64,000 bases of DNA. It comes from Euptelea pleiosperma. Taxonomy: Eukaryota; Streptophyta; Magnoliopsida; Ranunculales; Eupteleaceae. This document shows, piece by piece, positions 1-12,800 of this stretch. Location: contig CM068542.1 of NCBI GenBank assembly GCA_035048495.1, positions 41,135,109 to 41,199,108 of the forward strand. Reading direction: 5' to 3'. The position numbers were made by a program, and so were the translations under genes. How positions within the stretch are numbered: the first letter of the stretch is position 1; each line of letters starts with the position of its first letter. The notes under the pieces were generated by a model, which saw nothing but the letters and a program-made list of their open reading frames with translations, was not told the origin of the DNA and made no database searches.

Positions 1-254
1 TATTTCAATAATTAGGAATAATTTGTGTAATACATGCATATAATTTGCATATTATACTTATAAATATGTGGATTTACTGAAAAATTTGGCCAATAATATG
101 TTTGAACTTTCTGTGATGTGTGTAAAAAACACAAACTTGCTCACTGTTGTACTTTTACGGGGTTTAGAGCTATGGAACTCACAAGTTCAACGGTTTTAAC
201 AACGGTGGCATTATAATGTTGTAATATTATTTCATGTTCTAATATATAGTGTAA

Positions 255-650
255 AGTATGTCATCATCATCACCATAAGCCTTTTCTTAATGGTATGGGG
301 TTAACTACACGAATCTCATTCCTCCGTTCAATCCTGATTAAAGCCATCTCTTCCGGTTATGCAAGTTTCTTAAAATCTCCTCTTAGAATTTCACTCTACA
401 TCCGTTTTGACCTTCTCATCATCTTTTTTGGCCCTTTGACTTGCACATTCTTCCTCGCTCTTTGTTGTATACAATCAAACCATCTCAATAGACTTTATCT
501 CATTTTGTCACTTATTGGGGCTATTCTTATATTTTGGAGAATTCGTTCAATTTTTATTTTGTCATTCATTGTCTTATCACACATCCATCTTAACATCCTC
601 ATCGGCTACTCTTTTTATTAATGCGTTGTTTCTTGATTGTCCAATAATGT
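255..650 (-). mobile_element. RTE-type LINE 3' tail fragment (antisense)
   Basis: The plus strand shows a short run of TCATCATCATC followed by CATAAGCC and a TATGGGGT block. This is the reverse complement of the 3' end of plant RTE-like LINEs, which end in ATGATG repeats just after a conserved AAGGCTTATG block. Two related copies occur at 39127-39480 and 45540-45910 in the same orientation. The 108-codon plus-strand reading frame across it is antisense to the element and has no recognisable domain. Assignment rests on the tail motif; the coding part is too decayed to read. Confidence 0.5.
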
Positions 651-1223
651 GCTCCATAAAGCATCGTCGGTCTTGTAGAATTTTCCTTTTAGTTTGATCG
701 GTACACGTTAATCACAGCACTCCGGAAGTATATCTCTACTTTGACCATTATGTTCTAATTCTATGGGCAACATCTTCATCAAATCAATCTCTCATTCCTT
801 GTGAATAATGAAGGCAATGAAATTGGTCATTTTGAGGTATCTTCTGGTTGTAAATTTAAATTGGAAGATCATCTGTATGTGCATTTTTAATAAAGTTGCA
901 TTCATATATTTTGTTATAGTTTGACTTATTTTAAAACTTTAGATTTTAAAGCATTCCTTCAGAGATGTAGATATTGACTTAGGGTTGATCCTTTGTGTAA
1001 TTCCACTGTGATTAAAAACTCATTTGTCTCCCTAGCAATTATTCTAACACTAATCATTGTTCTTGAATACATATCTTTAATAATGTCAATATATCTATTT
1101 GGGACTCCTTTCTTTCCTAGCCCACCAAATTAATTATCGATGGACTGTATCATAGATGAGTTATGGGTTCTTATATTGTTATAATTATTATTAATTGTGG
1201 GATTTCCAAGAACAAAAATTCAA
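651..1223. other. AT-rich intergenic stretch, nothing recognised
   Basis: No reading frame with a family signature, no RNA gene and no paired repeat arms were seen here. Confidence 0.5.
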
Positions 1224-1226
1224 TTA

Positions 1227-1531
1227 GGGTGTGTTTGATTGCACAAAAGTTTCCCGAGAAAATACATCTGGGAAATGCCTTAAATGGATGATTGATTGCA
1301 ACTGAGAACACGTATTTCAATCATGTGAGAAAATAAAGACGTATTTTCAGGTGGAAATGAATTCTGACCTATCTGGATAGGAAATGAATTCCGGGCTTTG
1401 GAGGGAAAATTATCCAGATTTAAATGGCTTGGTAGGAAAAATTATACTGATTTAAAATCGCTATCCAACAATTGACAGTTGTGTTTTCCCAAGGAAAATG
1501 CAATTTTCTCACTTGGTAATCAAACACGCCC
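1227..1531. mobile_element. Tourist-like MITE with TTA duplication
   Basis: The left end is GGGTGTGTTTGATTGC and the right end is the inverse of GGGCGTGTTTGATTACC. Both are flanked directly by TTA (1224-1226 and 1532-1534), the target duplication typical of PIF/Harbinger MITEs. It is 305 bp long with no coding capacity. The internal sequence is also partly self-complementary (GGAAATGAATTC blocks). Confidence 0.75.
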
Positions 1532-1534
1532 TTA

Positions 1535-2033
1535 GGAAAGTGGGTAGCACCCACCTGCAAACACCACTAAAGGAAAATGCTACTCTCACATTAAAATGGA
1601 AAATTTTATTATGATATATCAATTAAAGCTAAATGCCAAGCTAAATGCCAAGAAAATGAAGACCTTATTTCCATATCCTTCTTATTCTCTTATTATTTTT
1701 TTCTAATCAAATTCAAATTATTCTGATATGACGATTTCTTGTGAAAGAGAGTTAATGGAGGATATAGCATCTCGGTATGGCATCCCATAAAAGAAGAATG
1801 CTCTCAATTTACTTTTGTGGAGAGGAAGAACCTGGACATGGAATCTTCTCTCTCTCTCTCTCTCGCCCGCCCTTGGTGGAGATCCCACGGTAACACCCAT
1901 TTTCTTCATCTTGAAATTAATTACCCATGTTTGGATTGGGAGTTTGTTCTTCCATCACAATTCACAAACCCCCATCTTTAGAGATTGAATGAAACATGCT
2001 TAGAAATAACTCAAATTTTTGAATATTTGGCAC
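1535..2033. other. Intergenic, short CT run only
   Basis: Apart from a short (CT)n run near 1848-1865, no gene or repeat could be supported. Confidence 0.4.
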
Positions 2034-2248
2034 TAGGGGTGTCAATGGCTTGGTTCCAGTTTGTGTACCATTTGTATTCAGAAGCAAAACTTACATACTG
2101 GATGATTGGGACCCTGCTATATGCGTCGGTTTCTGATCATATTGGTTCCTGTTCCCATACTGAAACAGGTAGTTCCAGAACTGGATGATCGGGACCGGAC
2201 CGGGTCTTGTTAGGTAATCAGTTAATCGAGTATCCATTGACACCCTTA
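2034..2248. mobile_element. Short terminal-inverted-repeat element (TAGGGGTGTCAATGG)
   Basis: The ends are TAGGGGTGTCAATGG and its inverse CCATTGACACCCTTA, enclosing 215 bp that include a CGGGACCGGACCGGGTC block. Outside the ends lie TTGGCAC and TTGACAC, a possible imperfect 7-bp duplication. Ends of this kind are common on hAT-type plant MITEs. A piece with related interior (GGTTCTGGTTCATGTACCA) is near 54050-54180. Confidence 0.55.
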
Positions 2249-3055
2249 TTGACACAACCCCTCATTTTGTATAAAGCTTAATCTTTACAAATAATCCTAC
2301 ATACCTAAGTGATTGGGACTGTTCAACCATCTTGCCACCTCTTCAAATGGGTAAAAGCTCAGAAGGTCCACTAGTTGATTTTGACAAAAATCCCATTCGA
2401 CTGCCAAAAATTCCTACCCTATGGTGTACCTGCAGCAATACTTTGCTTTTCCTTTGTAGAACACGTACATAAAATAAAGTCCCAACCCATGTTAAACCTA
2501 TGATAAATAAGTCGAGTTTAACTCGAGTTAGAGCAGTTTAAGGACTACCCGTCCTGCAAAAGGGAACCCCGTCACAAGACGGGTAGGCGAACAAGGTTAG
2601 GGGTCATCCAACTGGTTTGATTTTTGGGTAATGTTCCTCTTGTTGGTAGAAAGCAGTTAATGGCTCGTCTTTGGATTTTTTTTTTTTTACATTCTACCTG
2701 TTTATGGTTGCTCTTTGTGACAGTGCTTGTTTGGCGAACTTAAAATATGAGTGGTAGTGCTTATGTCAATAGCCCCAATTGCACATATAAAAATTGTGTA
2801 GCATATATGTATTTGTCAGTTGTAACTACCATCCATGATCAAATTCAAGCCTAACTTTAGCTGTAAATTTTAGGTCAGCTCCTAAAATACTTTTTTTTTT
2901 TTTTTTTTTGGCCTTTTCTTTTGGCTTAGATATCATTATAATAACATACTAATGCTTTTGCACTCAACATCATTATTTAATAGATAATGGGCTACAAGAT
3001 TCTTGGTCACTTACTTTACCAAAAATATCCTTCCTACTTTTATAATTTGGCATAA
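2249..3055. other. Intergenic, homopolymer runs only
   Basis: Contains a poly(T) run near 2890-2909 and a CCCGTC/GACGGG inverted pair near 2547-2586. No gene evidence. Confidence 0.4.
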
Positions 3056-3584
3056 AGTAAAATAAAATAAAGGCAATAAAAAATATAAAAACAATGATTT
3101 TTCACTCTTTTTTGCATATCAAATTATTTTTTCAATAATTCAGAATAATTGTATATAATATGAGAATTATATGGTGCATCTTAAAACACATGAATTTTAC
3201 CGAAATCTTTGAAAAGTTCAGCCATATAATACTTTTCTGATCCCTCTTGGTGTTCGTCTGCTCGGCCATGAATTTCAAGAATCCAACGGTGGTTGCCAGT
3301 GTCGAGCTGGCATCACTTTTTTCACTTTTGGGGGCGCTGACAACCACTGTTGGATTTGTGAAATCCACGGCCGAGCGAGCGAACACCTGGAGGGGTAAAA
3401 AAAAAGGGGGTCCTCGGAGAGCCTGAGCCATAAAATAAAGGCAATAAAAAATAATAACAATGATTTTTCACTCATTTTTGCATATCAAATTATTTTTTTC
3501 CACATGAATTTTTATATGGTGCATCTTAAAACACATGAATTTTACCAGAATCTTTGAAAAGTTCACCCACATAATACTTTTCTT
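3056..3584. repeat. Direct duplication flanking an inverted-repeat element
   Basis: About 3056-3236 is repeated at about 3431-3584. The shared blocks are AAATAAAGGCAATAAAAAAT, TTTTGCATATCAAATTATTT and ATGGTGCATCTTAAAACACA. Between the copies, at about 3238-3400, lies an inverted-repeat element whose arms read GAATCCAACGGTGGTTG and CAACCACTGTTGGATT. Related inverted elements are at about 32330-32512, 52085-52215 and 60950-61085. The direct copies are too long for an ordinary target duplication, so a local duplication is more likely. Confidence 0.6.
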
Positions 3585-4542
3585 CAAAAAAAAACCATTA
3601 ACACACCGATAATACTCTATGTTCTAGCCACATGGCCCACAAATGGTGCATATGTTGTGTATCTGGGAGGGGCAACAGCTCAATTTAAGCATACCAATTT
3701 GAATCTAGTATGATGAGTGATTAAATGTCAATTACAATGATGATGGATGAGATTATGAGCAAAAGTTTGCACTGAGTTCCTCGATCGGGTAGTCGAGACC
3801 GTCCGATTGTGACATGGATCGAGAGGTGATTCTTTTGATTGCACACCACATCTTGATTGATGTGAACTGCATCTGTAGGATGAGCTTATACAAACTTTTA
3901 GGTTGTACAAGCTGTACATAGGATTTATCCGTTTAAACCGTTGGTTGATATACATTTTGTCCGTAGAGTTTTCAAAAACTATGGGTATTTATGTCAGTAA
4001 AACTACGTCGTCTAATCAAATTTAGATTTCTGCTAGATTCAGTAAAAAAACCCCACTTGTAAAGGTTCCATGAAAAGCAATAAAGGGGACGGTGTGCGCA
4101 CGTTAGGCTGTAAGAGGAGAGCAGTGGCCTGGAGACAAGCATCCATCGGTTACCTTTCTCACCTCATTATTGCAGATTTTTGCTTGGTTTTCAGTCACCT
4201 GACATGCGTTTTCCTCTCTGAGGAAATCCATCAGGCATGATTCTTGAATTAAAATCTTGTTTGGTTTGGGGTCTGGATTTCTTCTATCAATTTAATGCTT
4301 TCTTGGGCTAGTAATCAGGAGATCTGATCTGGGGTTTTGGTGGCTCTTCTGTTCTCTGGAACAATAGAAGAACTTGGTCTTCAGTGAGAATACTGGGGCA
4401 AGAGAAGATCCAGGGATATTCACTGAAAATCTAGTGGAAGTAGTGTTTTTCATGGATTTCTGTGAATCTTTTTGATGAATTGAGTGATATCATGTACTAG
4501 CAACATGATATTTGATCTGGGTTCTGGTTGGTTTCGTCTGAA
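3585..4542. other. Upstream region and probable leader of the MUB gene
   Basis: No reading frame here belongs to a known family. The part from roughly 4080 to 4542 is probably promoter and 5' leader of the downstream gene, but no convincing TATA box or start site could be chosen. Confidence 0.35.
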
Positions 4543-4632
4543 ATGATGAATATTGTCGAGAACAAGAGGTTCTCTGCTGAAGATCTTGCTAGAACAAGGC
4601 ATTGTAGACGGAATTCTTTGACTCTAGCGTAG
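4543..4632 (+). other. Possible upstream ORF in the MUB leader
   Basis: Two consecutive ATGs at 4543 open a 29-codon frame ending TAG at 4630-4632, 64 nt before the MUB start. If the leader is unspliced here, ribosomes would meet this frame first. It may instead lie in a leader intron; transcript data would decide. Confidence 0.25.
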
Positions 4633-4695
4633 GATTTAGTTCCGAGGGTGAGGATTATTAAAATTGGAAGTGGGTTTTCTTTGAAAGGCTCTTTA

Positions 4696-7600
4696 ATGGC
4701 TGGAGAGGAATTGATTGAGCTCAAATTCAGGCTTTCTGATGGCACTGACATCGGGCCAAACAAATATAATCCTGCTACCACTGTAGGATCTCTAAAAGAA
4801 ATCATACTTTCTCGATGGCCTCAAGGTTCGTGAATTTTCCCTTCTGTCCCTTAATTTTATGCAAATTCGATCTTGATATATTTGAATTATTTCATAGTAC
4901 TGCCTGAGTTATTTGGTTTGCTTGAGGTGAATCTCTTGAGAGTCTTTGCTCTTTAAGCTCTGTTGTTTTGGCTCAAAGATATTAGTGGAGACAGGTTACC
5001 AAAGGTCTGCGGTCACAGACTTCACCAATTTAACAAGCCGGCATTGATGTCTTGACTCGTCCTCGACTTCTCTGTAAATTAATCATGATCTATGGATGCA
5101 ACATTATGAAAACACAATCCAAGTGGTTATCTTTCTCTCTTCGAATTTATTGTATTCGTTAGTCATGGTCTTCTTTTACATATCAAATACATTGCTCCCT
5201 CCCCCTATCCATCTGTTTATCTATCTCCGTGCATGGGCGTCTTCATGGGTGAAGTAGGTTTGAACCCATAACCTAATTGTTGCTGGTAGTTTTCTTAAAA
5301 AAACAATACCTGAGAAGTTAGTTTTTCGATGTGGAATTAACCATTTCAAATCGAGGTTGTGGGAAGCTAGTGGCAATTCTTGTCTACCAACTGCTAGGGC
5401 ACGAGTTCAACCTTACCATTACTGGGTAGCTGCATATAATTTTCACAATCTATGTTTGAGTGCTTAATAATCAGTGTTCTGAAAGCTAACTGTGTCAAAT
5501 AGGTAGATTGATAAATTATTTGAACTTTCTGGATCTTTTTGAATATGTTTCTGGAGTTCGATGTATGTTTAGGAGTTGCTTCATACTTGCTGGAATTGCA
5601 CTAAAGAGTTTCTTCATGCAAAGCTTAAAAGCTTGGACACTTCTATAACTGAAGTAGTCCCTGTTTTTTATTGAGTCCTTGTTCTTCATTACATGCTTCT
5701 ATTTTTTTTATTTTTTTTTTCTATTGTCCATGATATGTCTCACTACATTTCAGAAGCAAAGGGTTCTTGAATTGGTTCTATAGATCATAACCATTAACTT
5801 GTGTTTCAGTTTTAGGTTACTTGGTTTAATTTATTTTCTTACTTACAATTGTATTTGCTTGATAGATAAAGAAAATGGTCCGAAGACAATAAATGACGTG
5901 AAGCTTATCAATGCGGGGAAAATACTGGAGAATAGCAGGACGCTTGCTGAGTCCAGAGTACCTGTTGGTGAACTTCCAGGCGGAGTAATAACTATGCACG
6001 TTGTTGTGCAGCCTCCCTTATCAGATAAGAACAATGGTACTTCACAGAGCATATTAAGCTTCATGTTTCTGATCTGCATACATACATAAATACATATATA
6101 CACAAAGGGAGTTATGTGTCCACCATAACTGTGATTTATCAACCGGATAGCTATAAATGACATACAGGCAGGGGGGAGAGGGACTCAGCTTTGGTCCTAC
6201 CTATGAGATATCCAAAGGTCAACATTAATTGGATCAGATAGCCATAACTGTCTGACGTATTGATTGGCAAAGAGTAACTTATTTTTTTCTATTTTAATTT
6301 TTGTTTCTGGGGAGCAACTATATATTTATTTAAGAAAGAACAACAGTGCAAAACCTAAGCAGTTGCTGGTGCAGTGCACATATGTTTCTTGTGATGCTAC
6401 TACCTGTTACAATCACTTTGCCTGCGTTACTTATGTCCAACAGTGGAGAGAACTTGGTGATCAGTGAATCTGCACAGAGACCTGAAACCCCTAAATCCTA
6501 TTGACACACAGTAAGAAATGATGCGTAACAAATGCAAGGCAAATGACACTATTTCTGCACATTCATGCAACAATCTGCAATAAACAGGCCTGAAGTGCAT
6601 TCAAGTTAGATAATTAGATGTAGGTTGTTGTTTATATCTACAATAGATGTCTCAAGTAGACAAGTTGCGAAAATCTGCTAAAAGGTACGGTTTCATACTA
6701 TAGGGAGAAATCTATATTTTTCTAAGAAAGAATATTAACGGCACAGAGCTAAGAACCTAGTCTTCAACTATTGTTCTTAAGCATAGGTTGATGGACAACA
6801 TGATCCAAGAGTCATTAGGATGGAGTCGCACAATGTTCACAGGAGGTGGAACTTTGTTGTGTGTTTGGAAGGTAGCTTCAATGAGTTCCTTTCCTCTTCT
6901 GAACGAAGGGGCTTAGTGGGATCATATCAAGTGTGAGAGGCTTTATTTTTTTGTTACTTGGAGTGAGCTGGAGGATTCTTTGTTGGAACTGCCTCCTTCA
7001 CGTGGTCAAATAACCATGGAAATTCTTCTCTGTTTCACCTTGATCACTTTGTTGTCCAAAAGAGTGGGAAACCCATTTTTGGAAATAATGTAGGAGGCTC
7101 TTTCAAGACTCACGTCCTGATGTTGTCGGAGTCTCCATAAAATCAATCATTTCTTGATAATGTATGGTTGTAGATGAAAATTGTTTGTATTGAGTGAATC
7201 TTGGTAGGAAGGTATATAATATTTTTCTAGATCTAGTTTAATTGAGTGAATCTCCCATGGCAAGATTCATCCCCAGTTTCTTATTGTTCATGGGTTACTC
7301 ATCCAATTGATTTGAATCAAGGGTAAGATTTTTTGCCAGTTTGCTAAGTTGACTTAGTCTGTGGGTGTTGGTACCACAAAATGGGGTTCAAAACCCGTCT
7401 TCACCCGTGGACCCACCAACCACTTACCTGCTTGCCTTCCAACAAAGGGTAAGGTTCTTTGAAATACTTCCTTTTGCATTTGTTGGGTCTGTGAAGGAAT
7501 GCAACTATATGCCACGATCCCTTCAATTGAAGGCGGAAGGCTCTTTAATGTTTCAGTTTAGGCATATGCAGAAGGCTGAGGGTCCTTTGTGGCTTGCCCA

Positions 7601-7856
7601 TCTGCTAAACCATATTTCTGATTTGAGCCTTTGCAATGGTATCTTCTGTTAATGTCTTTAGAAATGCTAACGGTCCTTTCACATATTGGATTATACACGC
7701 GACTCTTATATCCTACTTTAATTATGAGTAATAATAATAACATGCAACTATGGGCTTGCGACTTATTGTATTCAAATTGAAAGCACCATGTTTGTGACAG
7801 AGAAACTGTTAGCTGATTCCCCAAAGGAGAACAGATGTTCGTGCACGATCCTGTGA
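4696..7856 (+). CDS. MUB: Membrane-anchored ubiquitin-fold protein (MUB)
   Basis: Coding exons are 4696-4825, 5866-6036 and 7801-7856 (GT-AG introns, phases 1 and 1), giving 118 residues, the usual MUB length. The N-terminal part MAGEELIELKFRLSDG begins the ubiquitin-like fold (about residues 6-95), with PATTVGSLKE, INDVKLINAGK and PGGVITMHVVV blocks typical of the family. The protein ends in CSCTIL. The CTIL box fits prenylation, most likely geranylgeranylation because of the final Leu; the Cys two residues earlier is a likely palmitoylation site. In Arabidopsis, MUBs sit at the plasma membrane and bind ubiquitin E2 enzymes of the UBC8 group. The chosen ATG matches family N-termini; an in-frame ATG at 4648 would add 16 residues unlike the family. 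The large second intron (6037-7800) shows no other gene. All residues seen are consistent with a working gene. Confidence 0.9.
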
Positions 7857-8292
7857 CTCCAGATGAAGGACCTACAAAGCTTCAGTTGGTTTTCAAATAT
7901 CTCTGTGTTTTCGGTGTATGTGTTTCAGAGATGCAGTTAAGGAGCTGACATGTATGTGTGCTCGAACTAGAAGCAGCTGCAGTAGAAGCTTTGAGGGGGT
8001 CGTCTTTGTTTCAACTGTGGGTTTCCAACAATAGAATTACCAGGTGTTACTTCGATGTTTGTGAAGGAGAAAATGTACTGAGGACAGCAGAACTGCAGTC
8101 TGAATCAGTTTAGAGAGTTTTCTCACCCCCCAAAAAAGGGGAGAAAAGGAAAAAAAAAAAAAAAAAAAGAGGAGGAAAATAAAAAAGAATATTGATTTAG
8201 TTTGGTTGGGGGTTTATATTTATAGATTTTGCAAAAGACTGATGAATAATTCTTCTCATTACTTGCAAGCATTGTTTCAAGTACCATTTACA

Positions 8293-8466
8293 GGAGAAAT
8301 TTTTTGAAGCGGCGGAAATTTAGAAGCAGCGATCATGCGCCAATCATATTGCGCCAGGTACACCTAAGTGTAGGGGAAATGATATTGCGCCAGGTTAACC
8401 CTGGTGCAATACGATTGGGCGCATGATCGCTGCTGCTAAATTTCCGCCACTTCAAAAATTTTCTCC
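8293..8466. mobile_element. Near-perfect palindromic MITE downstream of MUB
   Basis: The two arms (about 80 bp each) begin GGAGAAATTTTTTGAAG and end with its inverse CTTCAAAAATTTTCTCC. The inner arms share GCAGCGATCATGCGC and GCGCATGATCGCTGC. The repeat CATTTACA (or CCATTTACA if one terminal C is counted) lies on both sides at 8284-8292 and 8466-8474. Long arms with an 8-9 bp duplication suit a MULE- or hAT-type MITE. A strong hairpin is expected in any transcript. Confidence 0.8.
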
Positions 8467-8474
8467 CATTTACA

Positions 8475-8817
8475 GTGTGGGGGGTGACCTACCATTGTGT
8501 TTCATTCAAATTTATATGTGATCCAATCCCGTGACCGAAACCATCTGCACGTACTCCTTACTCTTTCCTGAACTGTTGGTCATCGTTTATGACTCAAATG
8601 GTTGCATAAGTGGTCGCCTAGGAGGATCTATTGAATGATGGGTCGAACCTGCTCTGGGTGCACCATGTATGACCCTATGTGGGCGGGTAACGGTAATGGA
8701 CCTTGGGATACCTAAGTTCTGCTTTGATTTGATAGGAAAATATATCATTCTCATGATTTGACTACACCATTGATCATGAAACACATAATATCGGCATGGA
8801 AAAATCTATGAAACAGA
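8475..8817. repeat. Repeat fragment shared with 14090-14170
   Basis: The stretch around 8605-8700 (CGCCTAGGAGGATCTATTGA, then GTGCACCATGTA) is a diverged copy of about 14090-14170 in the coiled-coil gene's intron (TCTCCTAGGTGGGGCAATTG). It looks like half of a decayed MITE. No gene evidence. Confidence 0.35.
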
Positions 8818-9188
8818 CTTCTGTATCAAAATTTTGATGCCGAAGTCCCTCAATTTGCCACGTAGTAGACTCTTTCGGGCCAACTGCCTCCAAGAATATT
8901 TGGCCCACATCTTGGTGGATCCACACCAAAAATCAGTGTGATTACTGATTCCTAGCTATTGGGTTTGAGCACTTTTTCATCATGGGCTTGTAACGAACTC
9001 ATAGGCATGTGTCACAAAGCCCATGATGAAAAAGTGCTCAAATCATACGGCTAGAAATCACCAATCATGCTGATTTTTGGTGTAGATCTATCATAGTGTG
9101 GGCCGGACATTCAAGTGGCAAGTGGGCCTGCACGAGTATATTACGTTGCAATTTGAGGGACTTCTGCATCAAAATTTTGATACAGAGC
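8818..9188. mobile_element. Inverted-repeat MITE, ATCAAAATTTTGAT family
   Basis: The left arm CTGTATCAAAATTTTGATGC is mirrored at 9167-9186, and the arms continue through AAGTCCCTCAA. Internally, CATGATGAAAAAGTGCTC and its inverse show that nearly the whole 370 bp is self-complementary. A second copy is at 37150-37530. No target duplication was found. It lies between the convergent MUB and coiled-coil genes. Confidence 0.75.
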
Positions 9189-9837
9189 TGCATCAAAGAA
9201 CAGCCCTATTGGCAACCCACATCTCAACATCAAAGAAGGGCCATCAAATATGATTTGGTACATGTCTTTCATCCTGCAAATTAAAACTCTTTTCAATCTA
9301 TTATTTACCCGTTTTAAAATACGCTCCAACAAAGTAAATCCTAACAATTTACATTCGATGCGAAGAAAATACCCTTCACCACTAGTTGACCGTTGATACG
9401 GAGGGTCATGCTGCACGAATGTAACTCAATATCACTAAATCAACGGAAAAAGACAAAAAAAAAAAAAAAAATGATTGTGTTTAGAAACTCAACAGCAAGC
9501 CTACAGAGACTGAACAGATAATGAAAGAATTTGATTTACTATACAGCATTAGGAATTACACACCCATGTATGCACAAGTAGATGTATTACAGAGATCCTA
9601 TACTATATGATCTGGCAGCTGATCACAAGAATGGGAGACTGACTTTTATTATTTACAGAAACCAATACTGCATCTCAGCTTGGACATCCGAGACCAAGCT
9701 ATTGATCTTCGTGTTTATAGAAGCTCAGTAGCTCACCACTGTTCTAACCTAGAAAAAAATAGTCAACCCATGGATTTCTTCAGCTGGAATAGAGGGTAAA
9801 GTCTTGGACCTGAAAACATAGGGCCTGGTATCTGATG

Positions 9838-12800
9838 CTACGGAAGGTCCTCTAAACTTCCTGATGTTGAACGATACAAGTGTGAGGGCTTCGCGGGCAC
9901 TCTAGCATTCTTGAGTGTCATCACAAGTTTTTGTCTTTCTCCTTCCACCTCTGCAAACTGGAGGCTTAGTTGAGAGTAACGGTCATGCATCTCTTTTAGC
10001 TCAGTCTCCACTGCCACATACCTGCCCTTCAGTTCCAACATTTCTTTGATCAACTCATTGATGTCTCTGAAGCTTTGGAATACGGCTTCCTCGTCACTGT
10101 GTTGTTTCAGGAATGAACTGAACCAACAAAAAGGGAAATAATGCGTTATGGTATACAGTAAAATTATGAAGAGTTGTTATTGTTGCAATTGATACACACT
10201 TGAAAAATACTAGGCCTGAAACTTTTGCTGGTCTTCTGATGAATTAACTAAATTTTTCTCACTAGAGGCGTCCAGACAGCTCAGTAACACCAAAGAATTC
10301 TCCTGTGCAACAGATTCATAAGAATCCGAGGGCATCGGAAGTCCAAAAAAGGCAGTCCAACCGCAAACATGGCACAATTCCATGTAGGGAAGGATCCACC
10401 ATTTGTCGGATTCATCAAAACAGGAAAACCACCCCACTTTATGTGTCACCTGCTCCCCTCAGCCTTCAGTAGACCATCCTTATCTACCAGACTGTTGGTC
10501 ACTACATCAGATGGTTAGCATCATCCAATTTGATAAAATGATCTCATAGGTCATCAAGGAATGGCGGATTCAACACATTCGCTGTATCAAGGTTTAAATG
10601 GTTAGTGTCCATCCAAGTTTCAGTCCTCTAGAAGTGAAAACATGTGAAAATCTACGAAAACGTACAATAAACATTATGGGGACCCAGAAAATATGCATTG
10701 ATGTTTAAGGAAATTAAGCATAGAAACACACTCCCAATTCATTATACTACCATAGAATTTATAATGAGTATTGCACAATTAGCTACAATATGCACAACGA
10801 AACAAGAGACTAAAAGAATAAAACTTTACTACAATTTTAGGGCAGAAAAAGAAGAAAAGAAACATCAAAAGTTGTGTGCTCGTACTGTGGAAAGTAAACC
10901 ATAAGTTCCTCAACCATTCTAAAAAGTGACCTACCTCTGAAAATGGACATTTGTCTTTTTCTTTGCCTGCAATGCTTCCGCAAGCTCAATTTCCAATGCA
11001 AGTACCCTCTCCAATGCATTCCCACTGCCCGAAAATTCATTGAATAAAGGGAATATGCTTCCCAATTGTTCATTCGCCTGAGAAAAACAACAGAAAGAGC
11101 AAATTATGAGTTTAGGAGGGGATTATGATTTGCGATGTTTTTAGGTGGTATAGGATGTAGATATGTCTATATACCTTGTGTAACTGTGATAGTTCTCTTT
11201 GTAAACCTGGAAAACCTGCCTCAAAATGATGCTCATCTTGTGGAAGAAGAGAGGCCAAGTTCTCATTTTTCATCCTTTCCAACTGCAAGTATACAACATA
11301 GACTTAGACTGGTTCTGATCAGATATCATCCTTGGCAAATAAATTATATTGAGCACTTTCAAAAGTTCCTAGGTGATAGGAAAAAGAAATACTATTTCTT
11401 TCCCCTTATGAAACCATCCTGCGTTATATGGTGAGATAAGTGATTTGAAGGAAACTTCTCCATTTCTTTTTTAATGCAAGCATACAAATACCTCTTTATG
11501 GAGGAAGTCCATGCTAGACTTTAAGCTCTGGGCTTTAAAATTTTCATTGATAAGAGCTAAGTGCCTTGCATTATTTTGTACCAAATTCCCTTGATCTGTG
11601 ACAGCTTGCCTTGAAATTTCAAGCACACTTCTAGATATGAGGCCATCCTGTTAAATGATTACGTATATAAATTAGTTAGAGACCAACCCCGCAATATACG
11701 AGGAAATATTAAATAGAATTGCAAAAGGCATGCAGAAAGGTAACTAACCTAAAGAAAACTTTTCCAAGATTCAAACCCCCATTAAAAAGGAAATAAAAGG
11801 ATCATGATATATACCTTTCATTACATGAATGGGAAACTGCGAAATCATAAGATAATACTACTAAGCACTTCAGAAAATATAAATATTAAGAAGAGAAATA
11901 AATTGATAAAATCTTATTAAATCTCTTATTTTCCTAAAATATGAGAGCAGTTCAATTATATTTAATGACCACAGCTGTTTAGAAACTTCAACAGTACGTA
12001 ATTTAAACGTTGTAAAGGGATCATGTACTAGTAAAGTTTGAGAGTTTGATCTCTGAATGCACTTTATATGCACGGAAGCACTGTCCTTCGAAAACGATAT
12101 AAAAGTATATTAGCGTTAGAAAGTGTTTGCCCTTTGCCAAATCGAGAAAAAAAAAAAAAAATTCGCCATAATATGATAGACACATGGCAGACACTGTAAC
12201 AATCCTTTTATTCCATGTCACAACAAGATCTATCGAGGTTATTTTGCCTTGTCCGATTAGAAGAGAGCACTTGAGTTCATGATCTCTCATGTCATGATCT
12301 CAAAGGCTGTCATAACGGTAATGCCCCAACCCCTTGCGTTGTTTAGAAAACAACACCCAAAACCAAAAAAAAAAAATGGGCTTAGAGTTATAATGGAAAT
12401 AACGGCTGTTATTTTTTCCATTATCCATTATTTTACCATTATTGAGGTTATTTTGAAAAAATAAATAAAATAATAATATTTTAACCTTTTTTTCACTCGA
12501 ATGTGACCCGTTATAATGGACATAACGAAATGCTAAGTGTCCGTTAACATTATAACAGACCATTTAAAACCTTGGGTAATAAAAAAGTGGTTCTTTTGTT
12601 TCCTTTTCGATATATGAAAAATAATATAGAAAAGAGAAAGAAGAACGTGAGCTACACAGAGAGAGGGATGGAATCCCGAATATCAAAGACAGCTTAGACT
12701 TCCCTTTGCTAACTAATAGCAAATCTTTAGCTGATATCATAAAGTACATTTTATTTATATACATTAAATCCATAGGTCAATTTCTGTTTTTAATGTTACT

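Noticed and set aside
7365..7652. 95-codon plus-strand frame inside MUB intron 2
   Set aside because: No homology recognised, and a MUB exon here would break the conserved junction between the ubiquitin fold and the CaaX tail.
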